From: Uranotaenia lowii
Lineage: Eukaryota > Arthropoda > Insecta > Diptera > Culicidae
DNA length: 64,000 nucleotides
Reading direction: 5' to 3'
NCBI RefSeq assembly: GCF_029784155.1
Contig: NC_073692.1
Span: 238,408,503-238,472,502, forward strand
Part shown: piece after piece, positions 46,441 to 55,218 of the stretch
How the letters are laid out: every line of letters starts with the position of its first letter
Numbering within the stretch: the stretch's first letter is position 1
The notes under the pieces: model-generated
What the model was told of the DNA's origin: nothing
Databases searched by the model: none
Seen by the model: the letters and a program-made list of their open reading frames with translations, nothing else
Translations under genes and position numbers: made by a program

Positions 46441-47248
46441 ATCCGATTTCTCTTTTTCGTAAAATGTATAGCCAAAACCTTCACTCACTCCTTCTGTTCG
46501 ATTTCCAATCTGGTTATCGTCTTTATTTGACATCGATGTCAGTTGCATTTTAAAACTATTCTTCGGGTTTGTCAAATCTAGTAAGGTTTTCGGTTTATAT
46601 TTGAAAATTCTTGCCGATGGAAAATCTTCCCCTTCCGACAAGTAACTATTCCTGTAATTAAAAAGGAAATAATCGAGTCTATCATGTATATCCATATTTT
46701 TCATTTCTGAATCCAACCAGAATTTTTTAAAAATATCCTTCACTACTCTCACCAGTCTTTCAGCCTGGCCGTTACTTTGTGGATGATAAGGAGGACTTTT
46801 GTATACTTTGATTCCTTGCCTCTCCATGGAAGAAATAAATTGCTGAGAATTGAACGGAGAGGCAAGGAATCAAAGTATACAAAAGTCCTCCTTATCATCC
46901 ACAAAGTAACGGCCAGGCTGAAAGACTGGTGAGAGTAGTGAAGGATATTTTAAAAAAATTCTGGTTGGATTCAGAAATGAAAAATATGGATATACATGAT
47001 AGACTCGATTATTTCCTTTTTAATTACAGGAATAGTTACTTGTCGGAAGGGGAAGATTTTCCATCGGCAAGAATTTTCAAATATAAACCGAAAACCTTAC
47101 TAGATTTGACAAACCCGAAGAATAGTTTTAAAATGCAACTGACATCGATGTCAAATAAAGACGATAACCAGATTGGAAATCGAACAGAAGGAGTGAGTGA
47201 AGGTTTTGGCTATACATAATTTTACGAAAAAGAGAAATCGGATCCTTT
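46436..47248. repeat. Palindrome with arms of about 390-400 bp inside the LTR element
   Basis: The left arm 46436-46825 is the reverse complement of the right arm 46856-47248, around a 30-base spacer. Both encode the same integrase end, with KSPPYHPQSNGQAERLVRVV and LDYFLFNYRNSYLSEGED, on the minus strand at the left and the plus strand at the right. The arms differ by very few changes, one being a three-base indel near CTATACAT. The left junction falls at AAAGGATCC, where gag and the arm share a few bases. Confidence 0.9.
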
Positions 47249-47702
47249 TTCTAGTATCAAAAGAGGAGACAAGGTTTTCTATAGAAATCCAAACGAACGA
47301 AATATAGAGCGATGGTTAAATGCAATTTTAATTGAGCGATTGTCTCAAAATGTTTTCCAGATTGCTCTGGGAGCGCACGTGATCTCGGCCCACAGGGGGC
47401 AGATCAAAAGAGCGCAAACTGAACCAAGGCGCAATGCGGCGCTTCAGCTCCAGGCTCAGGATAATTCAGCAACAAATTTTAGCACAAGGATATCCAAAAG
47501 GCATCGAGAAGAGTCCGAAGATGAGGCGTTTCATGGATTTTCGCCTTCTGAAATTCAACCGTCGACGTCAAGAGGGGCACCACATTTGCAGAGCAGCGAA
47601 CTTATCCTGGGTCCTAAAGAGTCATCATCGCATTCAGTGGCCGTAAGAAGATCTGAAAGAAGAAGGAAAATTTTAAAAGCAAATGATTTTGTATACTTTT
47701 AG
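46856..47702 (+). pseudogene. Integrase C-terminal part of the LTR element
   Basis: The plus-strand copy reads VYKSPPYHPQSNGQAERLVR, the end of the integrase core with its conserved N-G-x-x-E, then KDNRDDN-like linker sequence. A TAA at 47218 breaks the frame, which reopens as FYEKEKSDPF, SIKRGDKVFYRNPN and GAHVISAHRGQIKRAQTE, a GPY/F-like or SH3-like tail. A long acidic and Ser-rich C-terminus ends at 47700-47702. The catalytic DD part upstream is missing. Confidence 0.7.
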
Positions 47703-47711
47703 ATTATTTTG

Positions 47712-47743
<32 letters not shown>

Positions 47744-47883
47744 TTCTTTATTTGAAACGGCTCATACCTTCAGGCTTTAAGGAGCCAAAATCGATTTTGG
47801 TTGTTTACAATTGATTTCTTAACTTAACACTTTGTGAGAGGAGAAAGGAAGATAGAAAGGGAAATATGAAAATAAAAAAGAAA

Positions 47884-50800
47884 TTATAGACGAAGATCGA
47901 TAGCTTTTAGAAAAAGGTAGATTTCTAACATATAGTCCAAATCTAGCACAGCTAGTACATCTCTCACTGGAACATTAGGTGGTTTTCCTCGGGCCCTAAG
48001 GGAGTCTATTAAATTCGTTCTGGCGACAAGATGGACCTCACACGACCAAACAATATGCTCGATGTCATGGTAACCTTGGCCGCAACTACACAAATTGCTG
48101 CCAGCAATGTCAAAACGATAGAGTACCGCGTCTAAGGAACAATGATTGGACATGAGACGGGAAAATATACGAATAAAATCCCGACTCAGGTCCAATCTAT
48201 TAAACCAGGGTTTAAGGCTTACCTTTGGGATAATCGAGTGGAGCCACCGACCATCCTCATCCTCGTCCCATTTGCGCTGCCAGTTGACAAGAGAGTTCCC
48301 TCGTACCAAGAAGTAGAATTCGTTGAAGACGATTTCACGTGGATACGTGTCGCCTTCCGTCGCCCCCACCTTTGCCAGAGAGTCTGCCTTCTCATTGCCC
48401 ACTATCGAGCAATGAGAGGGAACCCAAACAAAGGTGATTGAAAAGCGACGTCTTGTTAAAGCACTCAAAATATCCCGTATCTTCTCTAGGAAGAACGGCG
48501 AGTGCTTTCCCGGTCGTATTGAGTGTATTGCGTCAACTGAGCTTAGACTATCCGTTACAATGTAGTAGTGCCCAACAGGCCGTGAGGCGATGCTCTCCAA
48601 GGCCCAGTGAATAGCTGCTAACTCTGCAACATATACAGAGCATGGTGACTGGAGACTGTAAGATGCGCTAGTTGTTTCGTTGAAAACTCCAAATCCCGTT
48701 GATTCCTCAATTAGAGACCCATCGGTAAAGTAAATTTTGTCAGCATCGACGTGTCTATATTTAGCTTCGAAAATTTTTGGAATCAGAAGTGGGCGATGCG
48801 AATCCGGGATTCCACGAATATCCTGCTGCATAGACAAATCAAACTGGACAGAAGAATTATCGTAGTCTGGGCTGAAAACACGAGTTGGAGAGTACGAAGA
48901 AGGGTTTACCTGCATTGACATGAGGACATGGTATATAGACATAAATCTGGTATGAAGATTTTGCTCTAGTAACCTTTCAAAATTAACGATCACCAATGGG
49001 TTCATGACCTCACACCTGATGAGGAACCGAAGTGATAGTAGATTGTATCGATCTTTCAAAGGGAGTATTCCTGCCAAAACTTCAAGACTCATGTTGTGCG
49101 TTGAGGGCATACAGCCCAAAGCGATGCGAAGACAACGGTATTGGATACGCTCGAGTTTGATGAGGTGAGTTTTGGCAGCCGACTGGAAACAGAAGCTACC
49201 ATATTCCATCACTGAAAGAATAGTTGTTCGATACAATTTTAAAAGATCTTCTGGATGGGCTCCCCACCAGGTGCCAGTGATTGATCGGAGAAAATTGATT
49301 CTCTGTTGGCATTTTCCTTTCAGATACTCAATGTGTGCTCTCCAGGTACATTTGGAATCAAACCAAACCCCAAGATACTTAAAACACCTCGATTGAGTGA
49401 TCGTTCTGCCAAGAAATTGGAGCTGTGGTTGAGCTGGTCTATGTTTTTTAGAGAAAACTACTAACTCCGTTTTCTCTGGAGAGAACTCGATCCCAAGCCC
49501 CAAAGCCCAGGAAGACAATCTGTCTAAAGTATCTTGTAAAGGTCTGTGCAGATGTAACTCAGTATCACCTGTTACAGATACTACGCCATCATCTGCAAGT
49601 TGTCTTAAAGTGCAGCCTTCAGAGAGACAACTGTCGATGTCACTTACGTAAAAGTTGTACAAAAGTGGACTCAAGCATGAACCCTGCGGGAGGCCCATGT
49701 AAGAGGTTCTTCTAACTGCAATATCTCCGTGAGCAAAGTTCAGATGTTTCTCACAAAGCAAGCTGTATAAGATGTTGTTCAAAAGAGGAGGCAGACCCCG
49801 GGAGTGCAATTTGTCTGACAACACCTCTATTGAGACAGCATCAAAAGCACCCTTTATGTCTAGAAACACTGAAGCCATTTGCTCACGTTTTGCGTACGCC
49901 ATTTGTATCTCTGAAGACAGCAGAGCAAGACAATCGTTTGTCCCTTTGCCCCTTCGAAACCCAAATTGAGTATCTGAAAGGAGGCCATTTGCTTCTACCC
50001 ATTTATCCAAACGAAACAAAATCATTTTCTCCATCAATTTGCGTATACAAGACAACATCGCTATTGGACGGTACGAATTCGCATCGGACGCTGGTTTTCC
50101 GGGCTTTTGGATAGCGATAACTCTTACTTGTCTCCACTCTTGGGGAACAATGTTGTTCTCCAAGAATTGATTAAATAAATTCAACAAGCGAAATTTAGCG
50201 GCGTCCGGAAGGTTTTTCAACAAGTTGAATTTTATTTTATCAATTCCCGGAGCTGAATTGTTGCAAGAGAGGAGGGCAAGTGAAAATTCGACCATCGAAA
50301 AGCTGGAATCTAGACCACACCTATCCGAAGGCACGTTCCGGATTATTTTTTGCACAGGTGTAGAATCTGGACAGACTTTCCGTGCGAAGTTGAATATCCA
50401 TCTATGTGTATATTCTTCACTTTCATTTGTAGATGATCGATTACGCATGCTTCGTGCAACTTTCCATAAGGTACTCAAGGATGTTTCCCGTGATAAACCA
50501 CCCACAAAATTTCGCCAATACGCCTTTTTTTTCCCTTTGATTAATTTTTTGAACTGATTTTCAAGGGAAACATATGACTCAAAAAGGACGAGGGTTCCAT
50601 GTTTTCGAAAATCTTTGAAAGGTTTTGATTTGTCCTTATAAAGCTTGGAACACTGCTGGTCCCACCATGGATTTGGAGGCCTTCGAAGAACAGATGCATC
50701 TGGGATGGGTTTTGTTTGAGCGGAAAGTGCACTTTCATGGATCAAACGTGAAAGAAAGTGGTACTCCTCCAAAGGAGGTAAAACATTCATAGAATCAATG

Positions 50801-51567
50801 GCATTTGTTATTTCGTCCGAGTACTTTTTCCAGTCGATGTGTCTTGTAAGGTCATATGCCATATTTGTTGAATTTGAAGTACTGGCCCCATTGGTGATTG
50901 TAATTTTGATTGGCAAGTGATCACTACCATTGGGATCAGAGATTACCTTCCACTGGCAATCCAATGATATTGAGTTTGAGCAGAGTGAGAGGTCAATTGC
51001 ACTTTGTCTTGCAGGAGGTTTAGGTACCCGTGTTTTTTCACCCGTGTTCAAAATTGTTAAATTGAAACTGTCACAAATGTCATAGATAAGAGTAGAACGA
51101 CTATCGTCAATTTGTTCTCCCCAGACAGTTCCATGTGAATTGAAATCACCCAGGATCAACCTTGGTTCAGGCAAAACTGAACACAGGTCCTCTAGGTGAC
51201 TTCGATCCACTGCAACTCTATGAGGCCAGTACAAACTGACAACGCATAAGTCCTTACCTCTTATAGTTGTATGACAAGCAACAGCTTCAATTCCTCCTGA
51301 TAAAGGGAGGTGGATTCTATAGAAGGAGTGGTGCTTATTGATCCCCAAAAGCACCCCTCCATAAGAATCGTTGCGATCCAAACGGATAATATTAAAATCG
51401 TGGAAGGAGATGTTTGATTGAGAAGAAAGCCATGTTTCGGAAAGGGCAAAAATATCGCAACTAGTTTCATGAAGAAGAAATTCGAACGGATCCAGTTTGG
51501 GGATTAAACTACGACAATTCCACTGTAGAACAGTGATATCTCCGACCTCTCGGCGTAAATTAGCCAT
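47884..51567 (-). CDS. ORF2 polyprotein of the I-like element (EN, RT, RNase H)
   Basis: 1227 residues, no stops. Endonuclease: ITVLQWNCRSLIPKL, ALSETWLSS, LILGDFNSHGTVWGE and GSDHLPIKI. Reverse transcriptase: SVFLDIKGAFDAVSIEVL (motif A), MGLPQGSCLSPLLYNFYVSD (motif B) and RQLADDGVVSVTG (motif C, LADD in place of the usual YADD). RNase H: KIYFTDGSLIEESTGFGVF, YVAELAAIHWALES, IVTDSLSSVDA and WVPSHCSIVGNEKADSLAK. The C-terminus has CSCGQGYHDIEHIVWSC, a CCHC-type motif. The start overlaps the ORF1 stop as ATGGCTAA, suggesting termination-reinitiation. Likely a competent polyprotein. Confidence 0.92.
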   Translation of the reverse strand: MANLRREVGDITVLQWNCRSLIPKLDPFEFLLHETSCDIFALSETWLSSQSNISFHDFNIIRLDRNDSYGGVLLGINKHHSFYRIHLPLSGGIEAVACHTTIRGKDLCVVSLYWPHRVAVDRSHLEDLCSVLPEPRLILGDFNSHGTVWGEQIDDSRSTLIYDICDSFNLTILNTGEKTRVPKPPARQSAIDLSLCSNSISLDCQWKVISDPNGSDHLPIKITITNGASTSNSTNMAYDLTRHIDWKKYSDEITNAIDSMNVLPPLEEYHFLSRLIHESALSAQTKPIPDASVLRRPPNPWWDQQCSKLYKDKSKPFKDFRKHGTLVLFESYVSLENQFKKLIKGKKKAYWRNFVGGLSRETSLSTLWKVARSMRNRSSTNESEEYTHRWIFNFARKVCPDSTPVQKIIRNVPSDRCGLDSSFSMVEFSLALLSCNNSAPGIDKIKFNLLKNLPDAAKFRLLNLFNQFLENNIVPQEWRQVRVIAIQKPGKPASDANSYRPIAMLSCIRKLMEKMILFRLDKWVEANGLLSDTQFGFRRGKGTNDCLALLSSEIQMAYAKREQMASVFLDIKGAFDAVSIEVLSDKLHSRGLPPLLNNILYSLLCEKHLNFAHGDIAVRRTSYMGLPQGSCLSPLLYNFYVSDIDSCLSEGCTLRQLADDGVVSVTGDTELHLHRPLQDTLDRLSSWALGLGIEFSPEKTELVVFSKKHRPAQPQLQFLGRTITQSRCFKYLGVWFDSKCTWRAHIEYLKGKCQQRINFLRSITGTWWGAHPEDLLKLYRTTILSVMEYGSFCFQSAAKTHLIKLERIQYRCLRIALGCMPSTHNMSLEVLAGILPLKDRYNLLSLRFLIRCEVMNPLVIVNFERLLEQNLHTRFMSIYHVLMSMQVNPSSYSPTRVFSPDYDNSSVQFDLSMQQDIRGIPDSHRPLLIPKIFEAKYRHVDADKIYFTDGSLIEESTGFGVFNETTSASYSLQSPCSVYVAELAAIHWALESIASRPVGHYYIVTDSLSSVDAIHSIRPGKHSPFFLEKIRDILSALTRRRFSITFVWVPSHCSIVGNEKADSLAKVGATEGDTYPREIVFNEFYFLVRGNSLVNWQRKWDEDEDGRWLHSIIPKVSLKPWFNRLDLSRDFIRIFSRLMSNHCSLDAVLYRFDIAGSNLCSCGQGYHDIEHIVWSCEVHLVARTNLIDSLRARGKPPNVPVRDVLAVLDLDYMLEIYLFLKAIDLRL

Positions 51568-52993
51568 CGAGAGAGATAAACATTGAAAGAAGGGGCCAAG
51601 TTTGCATCAATTGCTTCAAAAGTGTCTTTACAAAAGGAAGCATTGCACTAACAATGCTTTTCATGGATTCAGGTACGTTGAAAAACGAAAAAATTCCATT
51701 AAGGATGTCAGAAAACTTGAAAAGTCCCGGTTGAGGAGTTGATTCTGGTAAAACCGCATCAATAATGGGTGCGTTTGGAGTCACCGCTGCTGTTGATTTA
51801 TTATGTGGTAAAAAGGTCGCTCGGAATCCAGGAGGAATTTGTTTCTTCTTTTCTGCAGAAAACGCTTTCTTGGTGATGTTGGTTAGAGGGTTGATTGTTG
51901 GGATTTTATTCGGAATCTTGGGGGTCTTGGTGTTTGTTTTAGCACGCTTTCGTGAGTTCGCTACAAAAATAAATGGATTCTCCTCATCTGTTGTATCCTC
52001 GTTATCAACTGGCAGCACCGTGAAAATGTTACTGGACTGCGGTTGAGTCGGAGGCGCCGCGCCCTTTAGTATAGCGGCATAGGAACGTTTTGAACGTTCC
52101 TTCAAAGAGCGCTTTTGACTATCCCAGCGGCTCTTAAATGCCTCGCACAAGGAGATGTCATGGGGTGAGCCCCCGCAATAGACACATTTCTGTTCTATTG
52201 CTGAGCACGCTCCTTCCCCATGAACCTCCCCGCATTTGGGGCAACGCTTCTTGCTGCAACAATGAGAAGCTGTATGCCCCAATTTAATGCAATTTTTGCA
52301 TTCCATTGGGCGAGGCACGAAGAGCCGTACAGGAAGCCTCAAAACTCCGTCAATCAAGACGTAGTGAGGGAGGGCGGTACCCGCAAAGGTCACTCGAAAT
52401 GAGGATGAAGGCGAGTACTTTTTAACTCCTTCCACGACGGTGGTAGTGTTGAGTTGGCGGCAATCCAAGATTTCGACCGAAGTCGAATCAAGGCTCTTAA
52501 ATTTACCAACGCCGTGGGATTTAACGTACCCGGCCTCCAAACTCATTTCTGAGATCACGCCCTCTATCTCTACGTTTCGAGACGGAACGTAGACGTGGTA
52601 CTCTAAGTTAATGAATTTGCTGGCAACAATTTCATTAGCGGATTTATGATTGTCCACGACAACGCGCAACTTATTTGGTCGCACCTTCGTTACGCAGGTT
52701 ACGGAGGGCCACCTCGCCAGATCTTTAGTGATCTGCACTACATTGAGCTGTTTGCCGTTAGCTTTGGGCCGGATGAAAACCACCCATGGCCCAGAAAAAG
52801 ACATACCATCTGTGTAGGTTCGGAGTCGAGGAGCTACACTGTCAACTGTGGGTGATGAAGAATTATTAGACGTACGAGAATGATTAGCACTTGAGGGACC
52901 AGCATCATCTGAATCCTCCAAATGCTCTTCATTCTCGTACATGGCTTCCTCTTCGTCCACCGATGACGAGTTTAACCCCCCGCCTTCGTTCAT
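51560..52993 (-). CDS. ORF1 protein of the I-like element
   Basis: The first ATG is at 52993, giving MNEGGGLNSSSVDEEEAMYE at the N-terminus, about 477 residues in all. An acidic start is followed by an RRM-like region containing WVVFIRPKANGKQLNVVQIT, then Cys-rich knuckles CKNCIKLGHTASHC, CPKCGEVHGEGACS and CVYCGGSPHDISLC. The C-terminal third is basic and low in complexity, ending in a hydrophobic segment. It binds element RNA in related LINEs. The stop codon lies inside the ORF2 start region. Confidence 0.85.
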   Translation of the reverse strand: MNEGGGLNSSSVDEEEAMYENEEHLEDSDDAGPSSANHSRTSNNSSSPTVDSVAPRLRTYTDGMSFSGPWVVFIRPKANGKQLNVVQITKDLARWPSVTCVTKVRPNKLRVVVDNHKSANEIVASKFINLEYHVYVPSRNVEIEGVISEMSLEAGYVKSHGVGKFKSLDSTSVEILDCRQLNTTTVVEGVKKYSPSSSFRVTFAGTALPHYVLIDGVLRLPVRLFVPRPMECKNCIKLGHTASHCCSKKRCPKCGEVHGEGACSAIEQKCVYCGGSPHDISLCEAFKSRWDSQKRSLKERSKRSYAAILKGAAPPTQPQSSNIFTVLPVDNEDTTDEENPFIFVANSRKRAKTNTKTPKIPNKIPTINPLTNITKKAFSAEKKKQIPPGFRATFLPHNKSTAAVTPNAPIIDAVLPESTPQPGLFKFSDILNGIFSFFNVPESMKSIVSAMLPFVKTLLKQLMQTWPLLSMFISLDG

Positions 52994-53490
52994 ATTTTTG
53001 CACGGGAACACGAATGTCGCCCGTGTTTAAAATATAACCGAAGCAATCAATGTTCAAAATATGTACAGGGAAAATAATAGATAATAGAATAGAGAAAAAA
53101 TGAAAAAGAGACTTACAAAGGTTCTTGCACTTTTCAATTGCATGTATTGTATTGTTCAGCAACCACGTGGTCCTCTTTGGAAGAAGATGGCGACCTAGTT
53201 GATTTGCTGATAACGCTCTTGACGTAAACGATCGAACCACCGAGACGTCCTGTATCCTGCTACCCACGGCAAACAGCACCGGAACCAACGGCAACAGCTA
53301 CCACGTTATCCACACTCGGGTTTGTCGGGGGAATAATTAACACTTCCCGATGGCGGCAACACTCGCACCGATGATAATGGCCAGATGAAATTCACGCAAA
53401 TTTCGATTTCGTGTGATTATTTTGTTATATTATATAATTTTGATTTGAATTGAATTAAATTATTAAGCTTTATTCTAAAGAAGGGAGAAT

Positions 53491-53712
53491 TGTAAGTGCG
53501 TAAGGCATAAATGAAAACTGAAAAATGAGCGTGCAAGCAATCAGCTGTTATGGATGTATACCAACATTAAAGATTTGTAAATAGAAATCATAAAAAGAAG
53601 AGATCGAAGGTTTCCTTAGCGATCGAAATAAATGATCCGGCCTCTTTCGATTTGGATCTTAAAGTTAAAGCAAGTGTTTTAAGATAATCTTGAGAAAACC
53701 CAGCAACTTACA
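53491..53712 (+). repeat. Right LTR, 222 bp
   Basis: Same boundaries as the left LTR. It keeps the ten extra bases around TGTATACCAA. Near identity of the two LTRs implies a recent insertion, since they are identical at integration. Confidence 0.9.
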
Positions 53713-53717
53713 GAGAG

Positions 53718-54508
53718 TTGCCGGTAGTTCAAGCGAAACCCTAACCTCTCTCTCCGAAATGCCGTAAATAAGCTGGGTGTATCGTCTACAACCGTGCATC
53801 GAGCCAAAAAACGAGCCGGGCTATCGACTTACAAGAAGGTAGTGACTCCAAATCGCGATGATAAACAAAATACGACAGTCAAAGCGCGATCCCGGAGGCT
53901 GTACACGACGATGCTGACGAAGTTTGACTGCGTGGTAATGGACGACGAAACCTACGTCAAAGCCGAATACAAGCAGCTTCCGGGACAGGAATTTTATACG
54001 GCAAAAGGAAGGGGAAAGGTAGCAGATATTTTCAAGCACATGAAACTGTCAAGGTTCGCGAAGAAATATCTGGTTTGGCAAGCCATCTGTACCTGTGGCT
54101 TGAAAAGCAGCATTTTCATAGCTTCCGGGACTGTCAACCAAGAAATTTACGTGAAAGAGTGTTTGAATAAACGTCTGCTGCCTTTCCTGAAGAAACACGA
54201 TTGTTTCGGATTTGGCATCTTGCCATTACGGTGAAAAGGCCATGGAGTGGTACGCCGCCAACAACGTGTAGGTGGTTCCTAAGGACAAGAACCCTCCCAA
54301 CACGCCAGAGCTCCGCCCAATTGAGAAATACTGGGATATTGTCAAGCGGAACCTAAAGAAGACCAAAAAAACTGCCAAGGACGAGCAGTAGTTCAAGGCA
54401 AACTGGCTTTCTGCGGCGAAGAAGGTGGACAAGGTGGCTGTACAAAACCTGATGGCAGGGGTTAAGCGTAAGGCCCGGCAATTCGGATTTAGAAAAGCTG
54501 AAGCCTAA
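53718..54508 (+). pseudogene. Mariner transposase, C-terminal half, multiply broken
   Basis: After a frameshift near 53735 the frame gives NPNLSLRNAVNKLGVSSTTV (second helix-turn-helix), then the catalytic domain with CVVMDDETYVKAEYKQLPG (first Asp). The region of the second Asp near 54210-54235 is damaged by a small deletion and frameshift; the frame then resumes at CHYGEKAMEWYAANNV. In-frame TAGs occur after ANNV (about 54270) and after KDEQ (about 54388). NTPELRPIEKYWDIVKR carries the catalytic Glu, and the frame ends in KARQFGFRKAEA. Dead copy; DD37E spacing is inferred from the motif context. Confidence 0.85.
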
Positions 54509-54637
54509 CTGAATATTTTTCCTGAATTTTATACTAATTAAACTTGAAAAAGAAATTTAATTTGATTTTTTAAATAAACGATTTCAACGATTTACACGCG
54601 TTTTCCCTTGACCAAATTTTGACCGTATCACCCTTTA

Positions 54638-55218
54638 GAGCTGTACACAAAATCCGTGGAACATTGGTTTTCGGCAAAATTTTTTAAAATGCATTCCGAA
54701 ACGTTTTTATCTTCTTTTTCAAGTTCCAGCCAGTTAGGAAATAGACTATTTTAGTGTTTGAACACGAAAAAATTATGTAGTTCACATATTATAGCTGTTT
54801 TCTACAGATAAAAAATGGCGGATTTTTTCGTGAAAAATCGTAGTTTTTACTTCAAACAGCCACAAAAATTTCATAAAAATTTTTTTAAGTTAAATAAAAA
54901 CGTTGGGGTCGAGAAAAACATCTATTAAAAATATTTTGCTCTGATTTTTTGACTTCAGATGATTCTGTGCTGAGATACAGTGTCCACCGCAAATCCTGTT
55001 TTCTAAAAGGCATCCTCGAAAGTGCTCCATCACCGGCTCATTTTTCAACATTTTTCTACGAAAAATTTACTAAATGTTCTTTCAACAATGCTTTGTATAA
55101 TGCAAAAAATTTGAATACATTTGTTTGAAGCTCTAGAAAAAAATCGTGAAAATAGTGTTTTTTTTACCCGTTAGACCCTACTCCCCCTTAAGGTGGCCAT
55201 TATGCCCTTATCTCTCCT
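54638..55218. mobile_element. Partial second copy of the GGGGAGATGAGGGCATAA MITE family
   Basis: From about 54673 the sequence tracks 31616-31808: AATGCATTCCGAAACGTTTT, TATCTTCTTTTTCAAGTT, CCAGTTAGGAAATAGACTAT, and the end AAGGTGGCCATTATGCCCTT then ATCTCTCC. About 300 extra bases lie in the middle compared with the first copy. Its left half was not found on the other side of the mariner. Confidence 0.6.

Larger units (their letters stand above)
47712..53414 (-). mobile_element. I-like non-LTR retrotransposon, apparently intact
   Basis: Inserted in the LTR element's 3' region with a 12-base duplication, GATTATTTTGTT, at 47702-47713 and 53415-53426. The poly-A tail appears as a T run at 47712-47738. 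On the minus strand a leader of about 420 bases precedes ORF1 (52993-51560) and ORF2 (51567-47884), with an 8-base overlap. Both frames are uninterrupted. APE endonuclease, RT and RNase H in ORF2 place it in the I/LOA/Outcast-type group. Confidence 0.9.
44886..53712 (+). mobile_element. LTR retrotransposon (Ty3/gypsy-like), rearranged and interrupted
   Basis: LTRs at 44886-45097 and 53491-53712 enclose a gag frame, a palindrome made of two opposed copies of the integrase end, the integrase C-terminus, and an inserted I-like LINE. GAGAG is duplicated at 44881-44885 and 53713-53717. A primer-binding-like TGGCGAACGAGG follows the left LTR at 45099, and a polypurine AAAGAAGGGAGAA precedes the right LTR at 53477. 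Protease, reverse transcriptase, RNase H and most of integrase are absent. The integrase tail and gag layout favour Ty3/gypsy; BEL/Pao is less likely. The copy cannot move by itself. Confidence 0.85.
44543..54635 (+). mobile_element. ITmD37E-like mariner, split by a retrotransposon
   Basis: The terminal inverted repeats are AAGGATGATACGGTCAAAAT (then TTGGCCAA) at the left and, inverted, TTGACCAAATTTTGACCG (then TATCACCCTT) at the right. TA stands at 44541-44542 and 54636-54637. The element's own sequence is only 44543-44885 and 53718-54635 (about 1.26 kb with one copy of the GAGAG); 8.8 kb between them is a later LTR-element insertion. The transposase frame, the spacing of its catalytic residues and the ends match the mosquito DD37E mariner group. 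Confidence 0.85.

Noticed and set aside
47700..47740. T run as a terminator or microsatellite
   Set aside because: It is the poly-A tail of the minus-strand I-like element, next to its target duplication.
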